DNA of 38,028 bases from Actinomycetales bacterium (GTDB lineage Bacteria; Actinomycetota; Actinomycetes; Actinomycetales; Dermatophilaceae), in contig JADJVX010000003.1 in NCBI GenBank assembly GCA_016710385.1, forward strand, positions 1-38,028, written 5' to 3'. The notes beneath the pieces were generated by a model that was not told where the DNA came from, made no database searches, and saw only the letters and a program-made list of their open reading frames with translations. Positions 24,263-33,154 of the stretch are shown here, one piece after another (within the stretch, counting starts at the first letter, position 1; each line of letters begins with the position of its first letter). The position numbers and the translations under genes are program-made.

Positions 24263-25585
24263 CTAGCCGGACTTTCTAAGTCTCGCCAGCATCGCTCGGC
24301 TGATCGTTGACACGCTTCTCGTATCGTTCGTCAAGGACGCCGCCACCAACTGCCGGGAATCATTCTCACTCGGGGTTTCTCGATGCGCTCGAGGCGATGC
24401 TTGCAGCAGCGAGCACCATCTGAGTGCCATGGTTTCGTTCTCGAGCTGACCGAGCAGGATATCATCAACGGGGAGGCATTCATCGAAGAAGTATTGCCAG
24501 CGATCAACCGTTATCCCTGCGAGCATCTCGTCGGCCGGTGTTTGCGCCGCAAGCGAAACGCCGTAGGGATTGCCCACCTTAATCAACACGATCGCGGTCA
24601 TGCACCGGTGAAAGGCGGGCCCGGGGATCGAGGTTCCGAGCGATGCCAGCGCTCGCATAGGGCCCGGTTCGTTATAGAAGTTGTTGAAACCAAAGTGCGC
24701 ATCGATAACCTTAGAGGCCGCCTCCATGAAAGCCTTGGACCGCATGCTCTCAGGCACGTAGTCGAACCCGGAAACCTTCAGAAGCGACGACCGGACTCCA
24801 TTGGCTGGCTTGGCCTGCCCATCTGCATGTAGTTCCGCATAGGCCCGGCCGATAGTGAACCGGTCAGGATCCTTCAGCGACGACCAAATAGCAGGCAAGA
24901 TTATATTGAGATTCGCCAAAGTGTTTTCTAGTTGGGCGCCAGACGTGGACTTGCTACTGGCAATGAGGGTTCGCAATACGGTTCGCTTGAAGAAATATGC
25001 CGATCCGGCCAGCCCTGTGATTTCGCTGGAATCATCGTCAAGCGTCGAAGTTGCCAAACGGCGACGGAAGTCCGCGAACCCCGCTGCGACGCCAAGGTTC
25101 TCTTGGCCGAGAACAGCTTCAACGCAGGCTCGCAGCGTCCGGACTGCCTCTTCGGGCATCATCTCGCCTTCATCCCCATCGGAGGATTGATTCGCGAAGT
25201 GAGCGATCGTTTCGAGGGTCTGACGCAGGCGAAGAGCCTGGGTTGCCCCGATCATCCCTAGGTCCTCAGCGAGCCGTAGGGTCTCGTAATCAGTAAGAAC
25301 CTCGTGCAGTTCCGCATTGGGCCGGATGTCCGGGCGATCCAAAATCTCTGCGAGAAAGTCCACGCCGAGCACGGCGAGTTGGCTCTTCAGACCCGCCATG
25401 GTCCGGCCCCAAATGAAGGTGGCGCCCATCTCGTACAGCCCGGCTTCGAAGGCACTTACCAGTTGCGTCCGTTCACGCTCGCTCAGGCGCTTGGCGAGGG
25501 GGGCGATTTCCCGAGGCGAGGAGATGGTTGCCGGTACGCGTACAGGCTCAGGAGCGCCCCAGAGGACAACGGTTCTATCACTCAT
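24263..25585 (-). CDS. unknown protein coupled to the DAC-like gene (partner B)
   Basis: A 440-residue protein whose ATG (25585) overlaps the upstream stop as ATGA. It appears mainly helical and soluble. Landmarks: SERERTQLVSAFEAGLYEMG (~35-54), LRLRQTLETIAHFANQS, the motif-like FGFNNFYNEPGPMRALASLG (~309-328), IPGPAFHRCMTAIVLIKVGN (~330-349) and DRWQYFFDECLPVDDILLG (~368-386). The aromatic, Asn, Cys and Trp-rich C-terminal third looks like the conserved core. No nuclease, ATPase, toxin or transmembrane motif is visible. Base composition is near 55% GC by eye against ~70% in the flanking core, pointing to recent transfer. I do not recognise the family. From context it is the effector or co-factor of a nucleotide-sensing pair. 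Confidence 0.8.
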   Translation of the reverse strand: MSDRTVVLWGAPEPVRVPATISSPREIAPLAKRLSERERTQLVSAFEAGLYEMGATFIWGRTMAGLKSQLAVLGVDFLAEILDRPDIRPNAELHEVLTDYETLRLAEDLGMIGATQALRLRQTLETIAHFANQSSDGDEGEMMPEEAVRTLRACVEAVLGQENLGVAAGFADFRRRLATSTLDDDSSEITGLAGSAYFFKRTVLRTLIASSKSTSGAQLENTLANLNIILPAIWSSLKDPDRFTIGRAYAELHADGQAKPANGVRSSLLKVSGFDYVPESMRSKAFMEAASKVIDAHFGFNNFYNEPGPMRALASLGTSIPGPAFHRCMTAIVLIKVGNPYGVSLAAQTPADEMLAGITVDRWQYFFDECLPVDDILLGQLENETMALRWCSLLQASPRAHRETPSENDSRQLVAASLTNDTRSVSTISRAMLARLRKSG

Positions 25586-26634
25586 GACGGAGACCCCTCA
25601 AATGCGGATTCGCCACCGTCGCTGGACCTGATGAAGACCCCACGAAGAGTCCCTTCCCTTGTGAGGGCTGAGAGCGCGCCAAAGGCTCTGTGGCGAGCTC
25701 CCCCTTGCTGGTCTCGCGCGCTGAGACTCGCCAGATCTGTCTTCACGAACCAGTTGAACGCAAGTACTCGACCAACGGAATCGAGCAGCACGATGCCATC
25801 GCTCCCTAGCATCCCGGCTAGGAGTCCGGAATAGTCAAGCAGTTCCGAAAGGGCCTCCGACGAGCCGCTCTCGGCATGCTCCTCGACCAGCGCCGCTAGG
25901 TCGACCGGCTCATCGAGGATGACCGCGTCTTCAACAAAGTTATGGGGATTAACGCCCGCCTCCACCACTGCGATCAATGCACCGTGTCCCTTGCGTAGCA
26001 GGTCCAATAGCAGCCTTGCTGCGAAACTTGCGAAAGAACTCCGAAGGCGGTCGTCAGTTATGTCATGGGACCACCGTTTCACCAATGCAGATTGCCCCTC
26101 TGGGCTGTCAAGGTCAGCCCTCTCCCCGGACATGTGAATCCTCAACACTGGCTGCCCCGCAGCGACAACCTCGACTCGCCCCGGCGCGAACTGAGCTATG
26201 GTCAAGGCGTGGAGACTTGGCTCGGCAGGCATGTCCAACAGGGTGCTGCGAAGATCAAGCGACGTAGGGCTCGCGGGCCGGCGAAACACGCCGTAGGTGA
26301 AGTTCTGTTCTCCTCGTGAAACCCAGATGGCCCAGCCCTCGTCTGCGAGTGGCGCGCACTTCTTGAGGCCCCTCGCAATGGTGCTGGGCACGCGAGGCCC
26401 GGTCCCTAGCGTCAGAGGACTGGTGCCTTGAACGACCTTGAGAAACTCCTCCAAGTCGTCGCAAATGACGAGGCGGGGAAAGAGTTGCGCGCCCTCCTCT
26501 CGCAGGTCGGCTAACGCGACGACGAGCGCGATGAGGGCTTCCTCTGTCTGCGCGCACGTCATGTCGGCGTCAGCTAGTAGATCGGCGACGGCGGTCTTGA
26601 TGCCCGACCGAAAAGTCACCATACGAGCCTGCAC
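25582..26634 (-). CDS. protein with a DAC (DisA_N/CdaA)-like nucleotide domain (partner A)
   Basis: 350 residues from GTG 26634; ATG 26622 is an alternative. The C-terminal ~150 residues follow the diadenylate cyclase fold: LRKGHGALIAVVE (214-225; compare R-T-G-A-L-I-V-L of DisA), a segment matching the strand before the first motif (VEDAVILDEPVDLAALV), SDGIVLLDSVGRVLAFN (278-294; the D-G-A motif, here D-G-I), and GGARHRAFGALSALT (311-325; the G-T-R-H-R motif, here G-A-R-H-R). The Arg-His-Arg is intact, while the Thr and the Ala are altered, so it may be a cyclase or only a nucleotide sensor. The N-terminal ~200 residues have another alpha/beta region (EEGAQLFPRLVICDDLEEFL, WAIWVSRGEQNFTYGVFRRP). 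It is followed by partner B with a 4-base overlap. Confidence 0.8.
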   Translation of the reverse strand: MQARMVTFRSGIKTAVADLLADADMTCAQTEEALIALVVALADLREEGAQLFPRLVICDDLEEFLKVVQGTSPLTLGTGPRVPSTIARGLKKCAPLADEGWAIWVSRGEQNFTYGVFRRPASPTSLDLRSTLLDMPAEPSLHALTIAQFAPGRVEVVAAGQPVLRIHMSGERADLDSPEGQSALVKRWSHDITDDRLRSSFASFAARLLLDLLRKGHGALIAVVEAGVNPHNFVEDAVILDEPVDLAALVEEHAESGSSEALSELLDYSGLLAGMLGSDGIVLLDSVGRVLAFNWFVKTDLASLSARDQQGGARHRAFGALSALTREGTLRGVFIRSSDGGESAFEGSPS

Positions 26635-26654
26635 CCTTCAGACAATATCGGTCA

Positions 26655-27420
26655 CGCCACCGACCCGCACTCCGTGGCACTGGTCGGCACCCGCGAGTCC
26701 GGGCTGCGCCCGGTGGTGGCGGACGCGGGCCGTGAGGTGCTGCGGTCCGCGTGGACCGGCGCCGCTCCATCCGGGAGGAGCACACCTACAAGGTCAATCA
26801 GCTGCATGCGCTTCTGCTGGAACTGGTACCGGGTGGGACCAAGCGCGACCTGTCCGCGGCCCAGGTCCGCAAGGTCCTCGCCGGTGTTCGGCCGCGGGAC
26901 GTCGTCGGCAAGACCTGAAAGCGTGTCGCGGCTGAGCTCGTCGCCGACCTCGAGCGGCTCTACCTGCGTAAGAAGGCCGCGTACAAAGAACTGACCGCCC
27001 TGCCACGCGAGACCGGGACCACCCCGACCACTTTGCACGGCATCGGACCCTCGGGTGCCGCCAGGCTGCTGGTCGAGGTCGGGGATTTCACCGCTTCCCT
27101 GACAAGGGCCACTTCGCGTCCTGGACCGGCACCGCCCCCATCGACGCCTCCTCTGGGGACAACGTGCGCCACCGACTCTCCCGCGGCGGGAACCGCAAGG
27201 TCAACCGGTTTGCTGCACATCATGGCTGGGTCCAACTGCGCAACGCCACCGAAGGCCGGGCCTACCACGACCGAAAGGTCGCGGCAGGCAAGACTCCCAA
27301 CGAAACGATGCGATGCCTCAAAGAGGCGCCTGTCTGACCTGGTGTACCGGGCCCTGCTCGATGACCTCAGCAAGGGCGCGGCGACGGGCCCGGGAGGACA
27401 CTCGGGCAACGTCTCTGACT
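26655..27420 (+). pseudogene. decayed IS110-family transposase
   Basis: Pieces in order: HSVALVGTRESGLRPVVADA; RRRSIREEHTYKVNQLHALL, LELVPGGTKRDLSAAQVRK; an in-frame TGA at about 26918; KRVAAELVADLERLYLRKKA; GIGPSGAARLLVEVGDF; then, in another frame, FASWTGTAPIDASS and VRHRLSRGGNRKVNR; LLHIMA; WVQLRNATEGRAYHDRK; and finally KRRLSDLVYRALLDDL. These match the IS110 transposase from the middle of the DEDD domain to the transposase_20 domain, but at least four frameshifts and one stop break it. The N-terminal DEDD start is missing. It separates the DAC-like pair from the next conflict locus. Some breaks could be sequencing errors. Confidence 0.8.
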
Positions 27421-27789
27421 CCAGCGGGACCGGCTCACAACCCGACACCGGCTCTTCGGACAAGTCACTTCCCGGACCCGCCAAACCCAAGCGTACGACC
27501 ACCCTCCCGCAGGCCTCTATGCACCCGCAACAGCAGGTGCCGAGAACTTCCGGCCGCGTAAGGTCACCGCTCAGGTCGCCAGGCAGGTGCTGCGCGCGGC
27601 GATCGACGACCTCGGCACGCACACGTTGCAGACCGACCGCTAGGTGTGGCCCTCAGGGCGTGGTTGACACGAAAGTCCGCATCGCGGTATCAGTGATGGT
27701 CGTTGAGTCCGGCCGTACCAGAACTCAACCCACGAGTCACCGACGCTAGCGGTGAGTGGCCAGGTCTGCGCGGGGGGCCGGCAGATGGC
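27421..27789. other. non-coding or decayed stretch after the IS110 remnant
   Basis: It begins with a Gly/Ser/Pro-rich tail that continues the transposase remnant. At 27548-27643 there is a short frame FRPRKVTAQVARQVLRAAID followed by DLGTHTLQTDR and TAG, possibly the end of another lost gene. Beyond that, to the stop of the 829-residue gene, I see nothing. Confidence 0.4.
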
Positions 27790-30279
27790 CTAGCGTCGCC
27801 GTCGCTTTCGGGCGGCGCGTTTCTTGGCCTTGGCCTTCGGTGGGAGGCTGTCGGGGGCGCGGTCCGGGGGAACCAGACGCATCGCGCGGGCAAGCCGGTC
27901 AAGCTCCGGGTCGTTCTCGGGGGGATGGGCTAGCCACAGGGTGAGTCGGGGCGACCCGTCGGGGTTCAGGTGGACGGCCAAAGCACGGTCAGCGTGTTGC
28001 TGATGCTTCTTCGCGGCGAGGTATCGCCGAAGATGCTCACGGCTCTCGGGGGTGACCGGTCCGGTCGCGAAAATGTAGAGCCACCGGCCTGTGTCATCGG
28101 TACCACCGGTGGTGAACGTGTGGAACTTCCCGTCGCGACGACTGACCTCCAGCGTCGTCTCAATATTCGCAGCCACCTGCTCCTGAGCTCGGGTGGAGTA
28201 CCCGTCGAGGTCCGCGCCGACTCGCCACCATCCCGGGGCCGCCCGCTGCCGCATGGTGTCAATGACACCGAGCAGGAGCGGGGGCGGATCGCCGCGGCGC
28301 GGGCAGGGCGCTTCCTGGCTGGAGCTGCCGTCCAGCCAATAGAAGTACGCGTCCAACGGGTCGGTGAATGTTCCGACCTGGGTACGACCCTGCTCGCAGT
28401 ATTCTCGCCGCATTCGGGCTGTGGGTGGCTTGGAGCCCGGATGTTCGGCATGGATGCGGTCCGGGTCAGGGACGAAGTAGAAGCCACCGGCGACAAACCA
28501 CATCAGCAGATCGAGTTCGTCGCTGCCGGTGACCCAGAGGGCCGCGTCGCGGTTGGTGCGTCGGCGGAGGTAGCTGAGGAAGTGTTCGGGCCGGTCAAGC
28601 ACGTGCTGGGTCGCGAGCAAGTCGTGGACGCTCACCACCCACGGCAACTGGGTCTGCGTGAGCACGCCGGCGCGCACGAGTTCCGCGGTGCACAGCGCCA
28701 GCGGACCTAGGTCGTCCAGGCAGACGACGAGGGAATGGATCTCTTGGATGTCTACCAAGTCGAGCCAGGTGCTGTCCTCGAGCCAGAGACCTCGGTGATC
28801 CACGATCAGTCGTCTCAGCCGGTCAGCCTGAATTGCGGCGGCCTTGACGGTCTTCTCCAGATCGCCCTGCAACTGGGCCACGCCTCCTTGGCGTGTCCGC
28901 GTTCGCAGGTCACCGGCCTTGACCTCGACGCACAAGGCGACCCCGTCGAGGACCAGTAGGCAATCCACCTCGGTGATGGGCGCGTCCGCGTGGACGGTAG
29001 ATGTTGCCGACAGGTCGTGTGCCGCTTGGCGTTCGCGATAGCGCAGATTGCGATGGACCGTGGCCCGGTTGCCCAGCATGGCCGTGAGGGTGTCGGAGAC
29101 CAGAGTCTCCACCGCTCGATCCCGGGCGCGCCCGTACCTGGTCCAAGCGCTGGTGCCCTTTATGGGCGCCTCGCAAGTGCGTCGGATCTCGTCCAGAGCG
29201 ATCGCTCCGGGCAGCGGCAGGTATGCCCGGTCGGGGGCTGACAGCATGGCGGTACCGGCCATCGGATTGCGGCCGTCGACGAACGCTCCGACCAACTCGA
29301 GGGGGGTGCTCCCGCTGGGTCGGATACTGAACCTGTCAAGCAGCGTCTCCACCAACCCGGGATCGAGCCCCGCGCGGTCCGCGACCTGACGTGCCGTGAC
29401 CTGTTGAAGTTGGGAAGGAGTGCGAAAAAAGGCTTCCGCCGCCGCCAGCGCAGTCGCGTCGGGTGCGCCGCCAGCCTGCGCTGCAGCCGCGAGAGCGGCG
29501 AAAGCGTGCTCGTGCGCGCGGCCGACGAGGTCGATGAGGGCGTCGCGCGCGACTATGACATCGTCGTAGCTGAACCCGAGACTGTTCTGGAACGCAGTGG
29601 CAGTCTGTGGCGTTCGCAGTACTGCGTTGTTGATGTGGGTTGCGACGCTTGGATACTGGCGTCCGCGGACCGAGGTCTCGTGACTGGAAAGGCGAAACGC
29701 CATGGCCGTCAATCCCTCGGAGGGGCTCGTACTTGCCGACATTCGGCTGAAGCGGGTGATCCCGTTGATGGCGGCGAGCTGTACAACGGCCGCGCCGCTG
29801 GTCGCCAGTTCGGGCACGATCGAGGCAGTGGGGGTCTCGAGTTCTGGGTCGCGTCTGGGGAGCCCAAGGCCCAGCAGAACCAGGGCGACCACCTCGGCGG
29901 CGGCCCACGAGTCGCTCAGCGATGAGCCGCTTTCGGACCAAAGCGCGAGGTCCGGTGGCACCAGGTACTGGCGCAGCATGGTCATGACGTCGTAGGCGTC
30001 GTGGCCGGCTACCAAGTGCTCGATGTGGTGCACGGCATGCTCGACTACGGCGGGGACCGGGTCTTCGCCGGGCTCTTCGCCGCGATCCAACGGATGAAAC
30101 TGACTGGCGTAGGCGTCGATCTGCGCGGCAGTGGCCACCAACGCTTCCTCGCTTGCCGCAACGAGGGTCATCCGTCGCCCGTCCGCGGTCTCTAACAGCC
30201 CCTCGTGCACCTCCAGGGGACCGGCGATCTCGCTCTTTCGAAGCGCCCAAGCCGGCCTGGCGGGATCTGGCATCGTCAC
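27790..30279 (-). CDS. 829-residue protein with a PD-(D/E)XK nuclease core
   Basis: A large cytoplasmic protein starting at GTG 30279 (ATG two codons later). Residues ~1-400 are mostly helical and unfamiliar. The nuclease core lies at ~385-475: RAVETLVSDTLTAML, then ITEVDCLLVLDGVALCVEVK with Asp439 and Glu452-Val-Lys454 as the D...E-x-K site, followed by a Gly/Gln helix (QGGVAQLQGDLEKTVKAAAI). The C-terminal third contains HSLVVCLDDLG, ELDLLMWFVAGGFYFVPDPD and TDPLDAYFYWLDGSS, and ends in a lysine/arginine tail (PPKAKAKKRAARKRRRR) suited to DNA binding. It is divergent from the 30.6-32.7 kb gene pair with a 282-bp shared upstream region. I know of no named family; a restriction or conflict role is inferred. 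Confidence 0.8.
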   Translation of the reverse strand: MTMPDPARPAWALRKSEIAGPLEVHEGLLETADGRRMTLVAASEEALVATAAQIDAYASQFHPLDRGEEPGEDPVPAVVEHAVHHIEHLVAGHDAYDVMTMLRQYLVPPDLALWSESGSSLSDSWAAAEVVALVLLGLGLPRRDPELETPTASIVPELATSGAAVVQLAAINGITRFSRMSASTSPSEGLTAMAFRLSSHETSVRGRQYPSVATHINNAVLRTPQTATAFQNSLGFSYDDVIVARDALIDLVGRAHEHAFAALAAAAQAGGAPDATALAAAEAFFRTPSQLQQVTARQVADRAGLDPGLVETLLDRFSIRPSGSTPLELVGAFVDGRNPMAGTAMLSAPDRAYLPLPGAIALDEIRRTCEAPIKGTSAWTRYGRARDRAVETLVSDTLTAMLGNRATVHRNLRYRERQAAHDLSATSTVHADAPITEVDCLLVLDGVALCVEVKAGDLRTRTRQGGVAQLQGDLEKTVKAAAIQADRLRRLIVDHRGLWLEDSTWLDLVDIQEIHSLVVCLDDLGPLALCTAELVRAGVLTQTQLPWVVSVHDLLATQHVLDRPEHFLSYLRRRTNRDAALWVTGSDELDLLMWFVAGGFYFVPDPDRIHAEHPGSKPPTARMRREYCEQGRTQVGTFTDPLDAYFYWLDGSSSQEAPCPRRGDPPPLLLGVIDTMRQRAAPGWWRVGADLDGYSTRAQEQVAANIETTLEVSRRDGKFHTFTTGGTDDTGRWLYIFATGPVTPESREHLRRYLAAKKHQQHADRALAVHLNPDGSPRLTLWLAHPPENDPELDRLARAMRLVPPDRAPDSLPPKAKAKKRAARKRRRR

Positions 30280-30561
30280 GCGAATACCGTCCCACGAGTG
30301 ACTGACAGGAGCTCGTTAGAGAGGGGCGTCGGCCGGGCCGATCGTGGCGCTCACGAGGCACAGGGCTCTGACCGGTCGGAATGACGCGGCCACGGTCTGT
30401 CGCTCATCGGCATGACAGTGCGGATCAAGGCGTGTCTCAGCGCCGCCTGACGCACAGGGCCGCGCAAGCGGTACCCCCGGTAGCACGAAAGCCGGCTGCT
30501 ACGCAGCGATAAGTGCTGCACACCGCTTGGGACTGTCGCAGCCGCGAGACACAATAGCGAC

Positions 30562-31222
30562 ATGGACGGCGAGTACGCTCAGGCGACCACAGAAGCCGTC
30601 GGGGCCCCGGATGCCGAGGCCGACCAGCCCGAGGAACCGTGGGTCAGGCCGCGCGAGTACGACATTGGTGGGGGGGCGCTGGTTGAGCGAAGCGTTGCGC
30701 GAACTGGCCCGCGCGCTCCACCCGCTGCTTGCTCGGGTGACGCGGGAAGAGCTTGCAGAGGGGCCGCCTCCGCAGGCCGAGGGCGGCGCCTTCCCGGCCG
30801 AAGCGTCCTCGCTCTACCGCCCGATGGTCATCCGGCATGCGTGGACGGTCTCGATCGAGGACGTGGGGGCGTTCAATCTGGAGCAGTTCCTGGCCGACCT
30901 GTACTCGCTCGCGGACTCGATGGGCGGGCAGTCGGTCCGCGGCATGTTGGATCACATCTCCGCAGTCGCCGACGAGTACGGCAACACCATCGATGCCGGT
31001 GGACGCGACTTCTTCGACGTGTTCGCCGAAGCCCTGGAAGCGATCGACATGACCTTCGACGAACAGGGTCGACCCAACCTCACGGTCGTCATGCATCCGG
31101 ATCAGATGGAGAAATTGCGCGACAAGCAGCCGACGCCTGAGCAAGAGGCGCACCTCGACGCGATCTTGCGGCGACGAAAGGAGGAGTGGCTTGCTTCGCG
31201 ACGTCGTCGGGACCTTCCTTGA
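30562..31222 (+). pseudogene. small acidic helical protein, frame broken at a G7 tract
   Basis: ATG 30562 opens MDGEYAQATTEAVGAPDAEA, DQPEEPWVRPREYDIGG. At GGGGGGG 30670-30676 the sense moves to another frame (GRWLSEALRELARALHPLL) and then runs on to TGA 31220-31222. With six G the gene would be one frame of ~219 residues. The body holds MVIRHAWTVSIEDVGAFNLE, QSVRGMLDHISAVADEYGNT, IDAGGRDFFDVFAEALEAID and MTFDEQGRPNLTVVMHP. I have the impression this type often precedes a nuclease-like gene. The tract may be a sequencing error or a phase-variable switch. It overlaps the next gene by 32 bases. Confidence 0.6.
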
Positions 31223-32717
31223 AACTCTCACCGAGCGCGAGTTCGACGGCCCTCTGCTGGCCCTTCTTCACGCTCGCGGCTTCACCAACATCCACTTCAA
31301 CCACGGTGCCTTCGAGTTCGGGAAGGACGTCCTGGCCAAGAAGACCGACCCGGACACGGGCGAGACCCGGCAGTACGTCATCCAGTCGAAGGCCGGTGAC
31401 ATTGGCCAGCCCGAGTGGCGAGCGGTCCGGCCGCAGTTGGAGGAGTGCGAGTACAACACCATCGGTCACCCGTCCTTCGACGCTGACCTACCGCGCGTCG
31501 CTGTGCTAGTCACGACTGGTCGGCTGAAGGGCGCTGCCCCGGCTGACGTCACCGAGTACCGCAAGTCGCTGGAGGCCAGGGGCTTGGCCGACCTGGAGAT
31601 CTGGGAGAGAAGCGACATCGTCGAGTGGCTGTGCGACGACCCGACCGTGGGTGTGGCCGGCAACGAGGTGGAGGGCGACCTGATGGGGATGCTGACCTCC
31701 GTGCGGGACGGCGGGATCACGGACCGGCGCGTCGAGACCTACTCGTGTCGCTGGCTGCCACCGACCGGCAGCGCTCCGCGTGCGTCGGTGGAGGCCGCGA
31801 TCCTGGTCAACGCGCTGCTGCGGACCAAGCGGCTCGACCTGGCGCTGTGCGTGGCCCTCCAGCTGATCCGCGCGACTGAGCACGATCCGACTGCTTCCGG
31901 GGACGCGAAGGCGGCTGCGAAGAGATTGGCTCAAGGGCTTGCCTTGCAGGTCTGCAACCAAGTGGAGCCCCTGCTGGGCGACCCGCTCGACTTCGTTCGC
32001 TCGACGGTCAGCCAGTTGGCCATGCTGACGTACCCCGTGATCTGCTGCCGGGTGGCGGAAGCACTCGCTCTCGGGCTGGCGCTGGCGCGAGACGCCGGTG
32101 AAGGCAGCGCGGCGACCCGGTTCGAGGAGGCCCTGCGCAGCTTCGCCGAGCAGCCCGGCGCGGCCCGCCCAGTGGGTGACCTCTTCGCGCCCTCGGTTAT
32201 CGCCGTCACGGTGATGCTCGGGACCTTCGACGCCGCGGCAGCCAAGGCGTACCTCGGACGCGTGGCGCACTGGTTGCTCGATCGCTACGACGAGGAGGAG
32301 TCCGGGCTCGGGCTGGCGTCTCTCGCCGAAGACGAGGAGAAGACCGCGGAGCGCCTGCTCGCGGGCTCGCTGGCGAGCACGACCTTGGAGCGCCGAACGT
32401 CGAGCTACCTCGCCACTGTCGTCCTGGACCTAGCACTGCACCTGGGAGACAAGGACTTGTACGAGGCGGTCCGCGAGAACCTAATCGCCCTGCGAGTGGT
32501 TGCGCAGGCGACGTGCGCCGACGAGGGCAAGGCCCGGTGGGCGCGCGGCGGCACGGACGTGTGGCCCCTGCCGCGCGTCGAGTTCGAGCCGTGGAACGTT
32601 CAGACCGCCAAAGTGGTGACGGGCGCGCCCACAGATCCGGTGCTCGCTCTCGTCCTCGGGGCGGCGTGCCGCTCGCGCCACTACTCAGGTGGTTGGGGCG
32701 GACTACCGAGCGGCTGA
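31191..32717 (+). CDS. Mrr-like PD-(D/E)XK protein with a helical C-terminal region
   Basis: A 508-residue protein starting at TTG 31191, fixed by AAAGGAGG a few bases upstream (31176-31183). The first ~90 residues are a restriction-endonuclease-like fold: REFDGPLLALLHARGFTNIHF, EFGKDVLAKK with Asp46 and YVIQSKAGDIG with Gln65-Ser-Lys67, the D...Q-x-K variant of the Mrr family. RVAVLVTTGRLKG and DLEIWERSDIVEWL continue the fold. From ~190 on it is alpha-helical and repeat-like (ILVNALLRTKRLDLALCVAL, VAEALALGLALARDAGEG), reminiscent of TPR-type scaffolds. Its start lies inside the preceding small gene, so the two proteins are likely made together. The nuclease assignment is motif-based. Confidence 0.8.
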   Translation: MLRDVVGTFLETLTEREFDGPLLALLHARGFTNIHFNHGAFEFGKDVLAKKTDPDTGETRQYVIQSKAGDIGQPEWRAVRPQLEECEYNTIGHPSFDADLPRVAVLVTTGRLKGAAPADVTEYRKSLEARGLADLEIWERSDIVEWLCDDPTVGVAGNEVEGDLMGMLTSVRDGGITDRRVETYSCRWLPPTGSAPRASVEAAILVNALLRTKRLDLALCVALQLIRATEHDPTASGDAKAAAKRLAQGLALQVCNQVEPLLGDPLDFVRSTVSQLAMLTYPVICCRVAEALALGLALARDAGEGSAATRFEEALRSFAEQPGAARPVGDLFAPSVIAVTVMLGTFDAAAAKAYLGRVAHWLLDRYDEEESGLGLASLAEDEEKTAERLLAGSLASTTLERRTSSYLATVVLDLALHLGDKDLYEAVRENLIALRVVAQATCADEGKARWARGGTDVWPLPRVEFEPWNVQTAKVVTGAPTDPVLALVLGAACRSRHYSGGWGGLPSG

Positions 32718-33154
32718 CTGTCGCTGTGCGGGCAGTACCCGGTGAGCTGTGCCCGCGTGCTTCTTATCACCGCCACGACCTTGGGCCGATTGGCTCCATG
32801 CGTGGCGGGCTGCGCCGAGAAGTGATGTGCTCGGTCACGGTGCCGGGCATTTGGGCGCCTCACCCCGGGTCCAGATCTGTCCCGTGGCCTCGCCAATCGA
32901 GGCCAAAATGGGTCACAGGTCGTGGCCAATTGGGCAGCAACCTGCTGCCCAACTCGAATCGGGATGATGGCTGGCGCGTCGTCGTAGCGCAGCGAAGGGC
33001 TGGCTCCCTACTCTGGACTCAGCCACGTGCTTCGGCGCGGGGGTCAGCCACATCGTCAGGGCAGCCGCCCAGTGGCGCCGGAGATCCAACCCGCCTCCGT
33101 GATGGACGGACTTACCAACCGTTCGACGCGAGTCGAGGCAGGTTGGAGAAGCGG
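32718..33154. other. 437-bp intergenic stretch, nothing recognised
   Basis: It lies between the Mrr-like gene and the small ribbon-helix-helix-like gene. Open frames here lack coding character. GGAG at 33145-33148 is the ribosome-binding site of the next gene. I see no RNA gene and no repeat. Confidence 0.5.
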
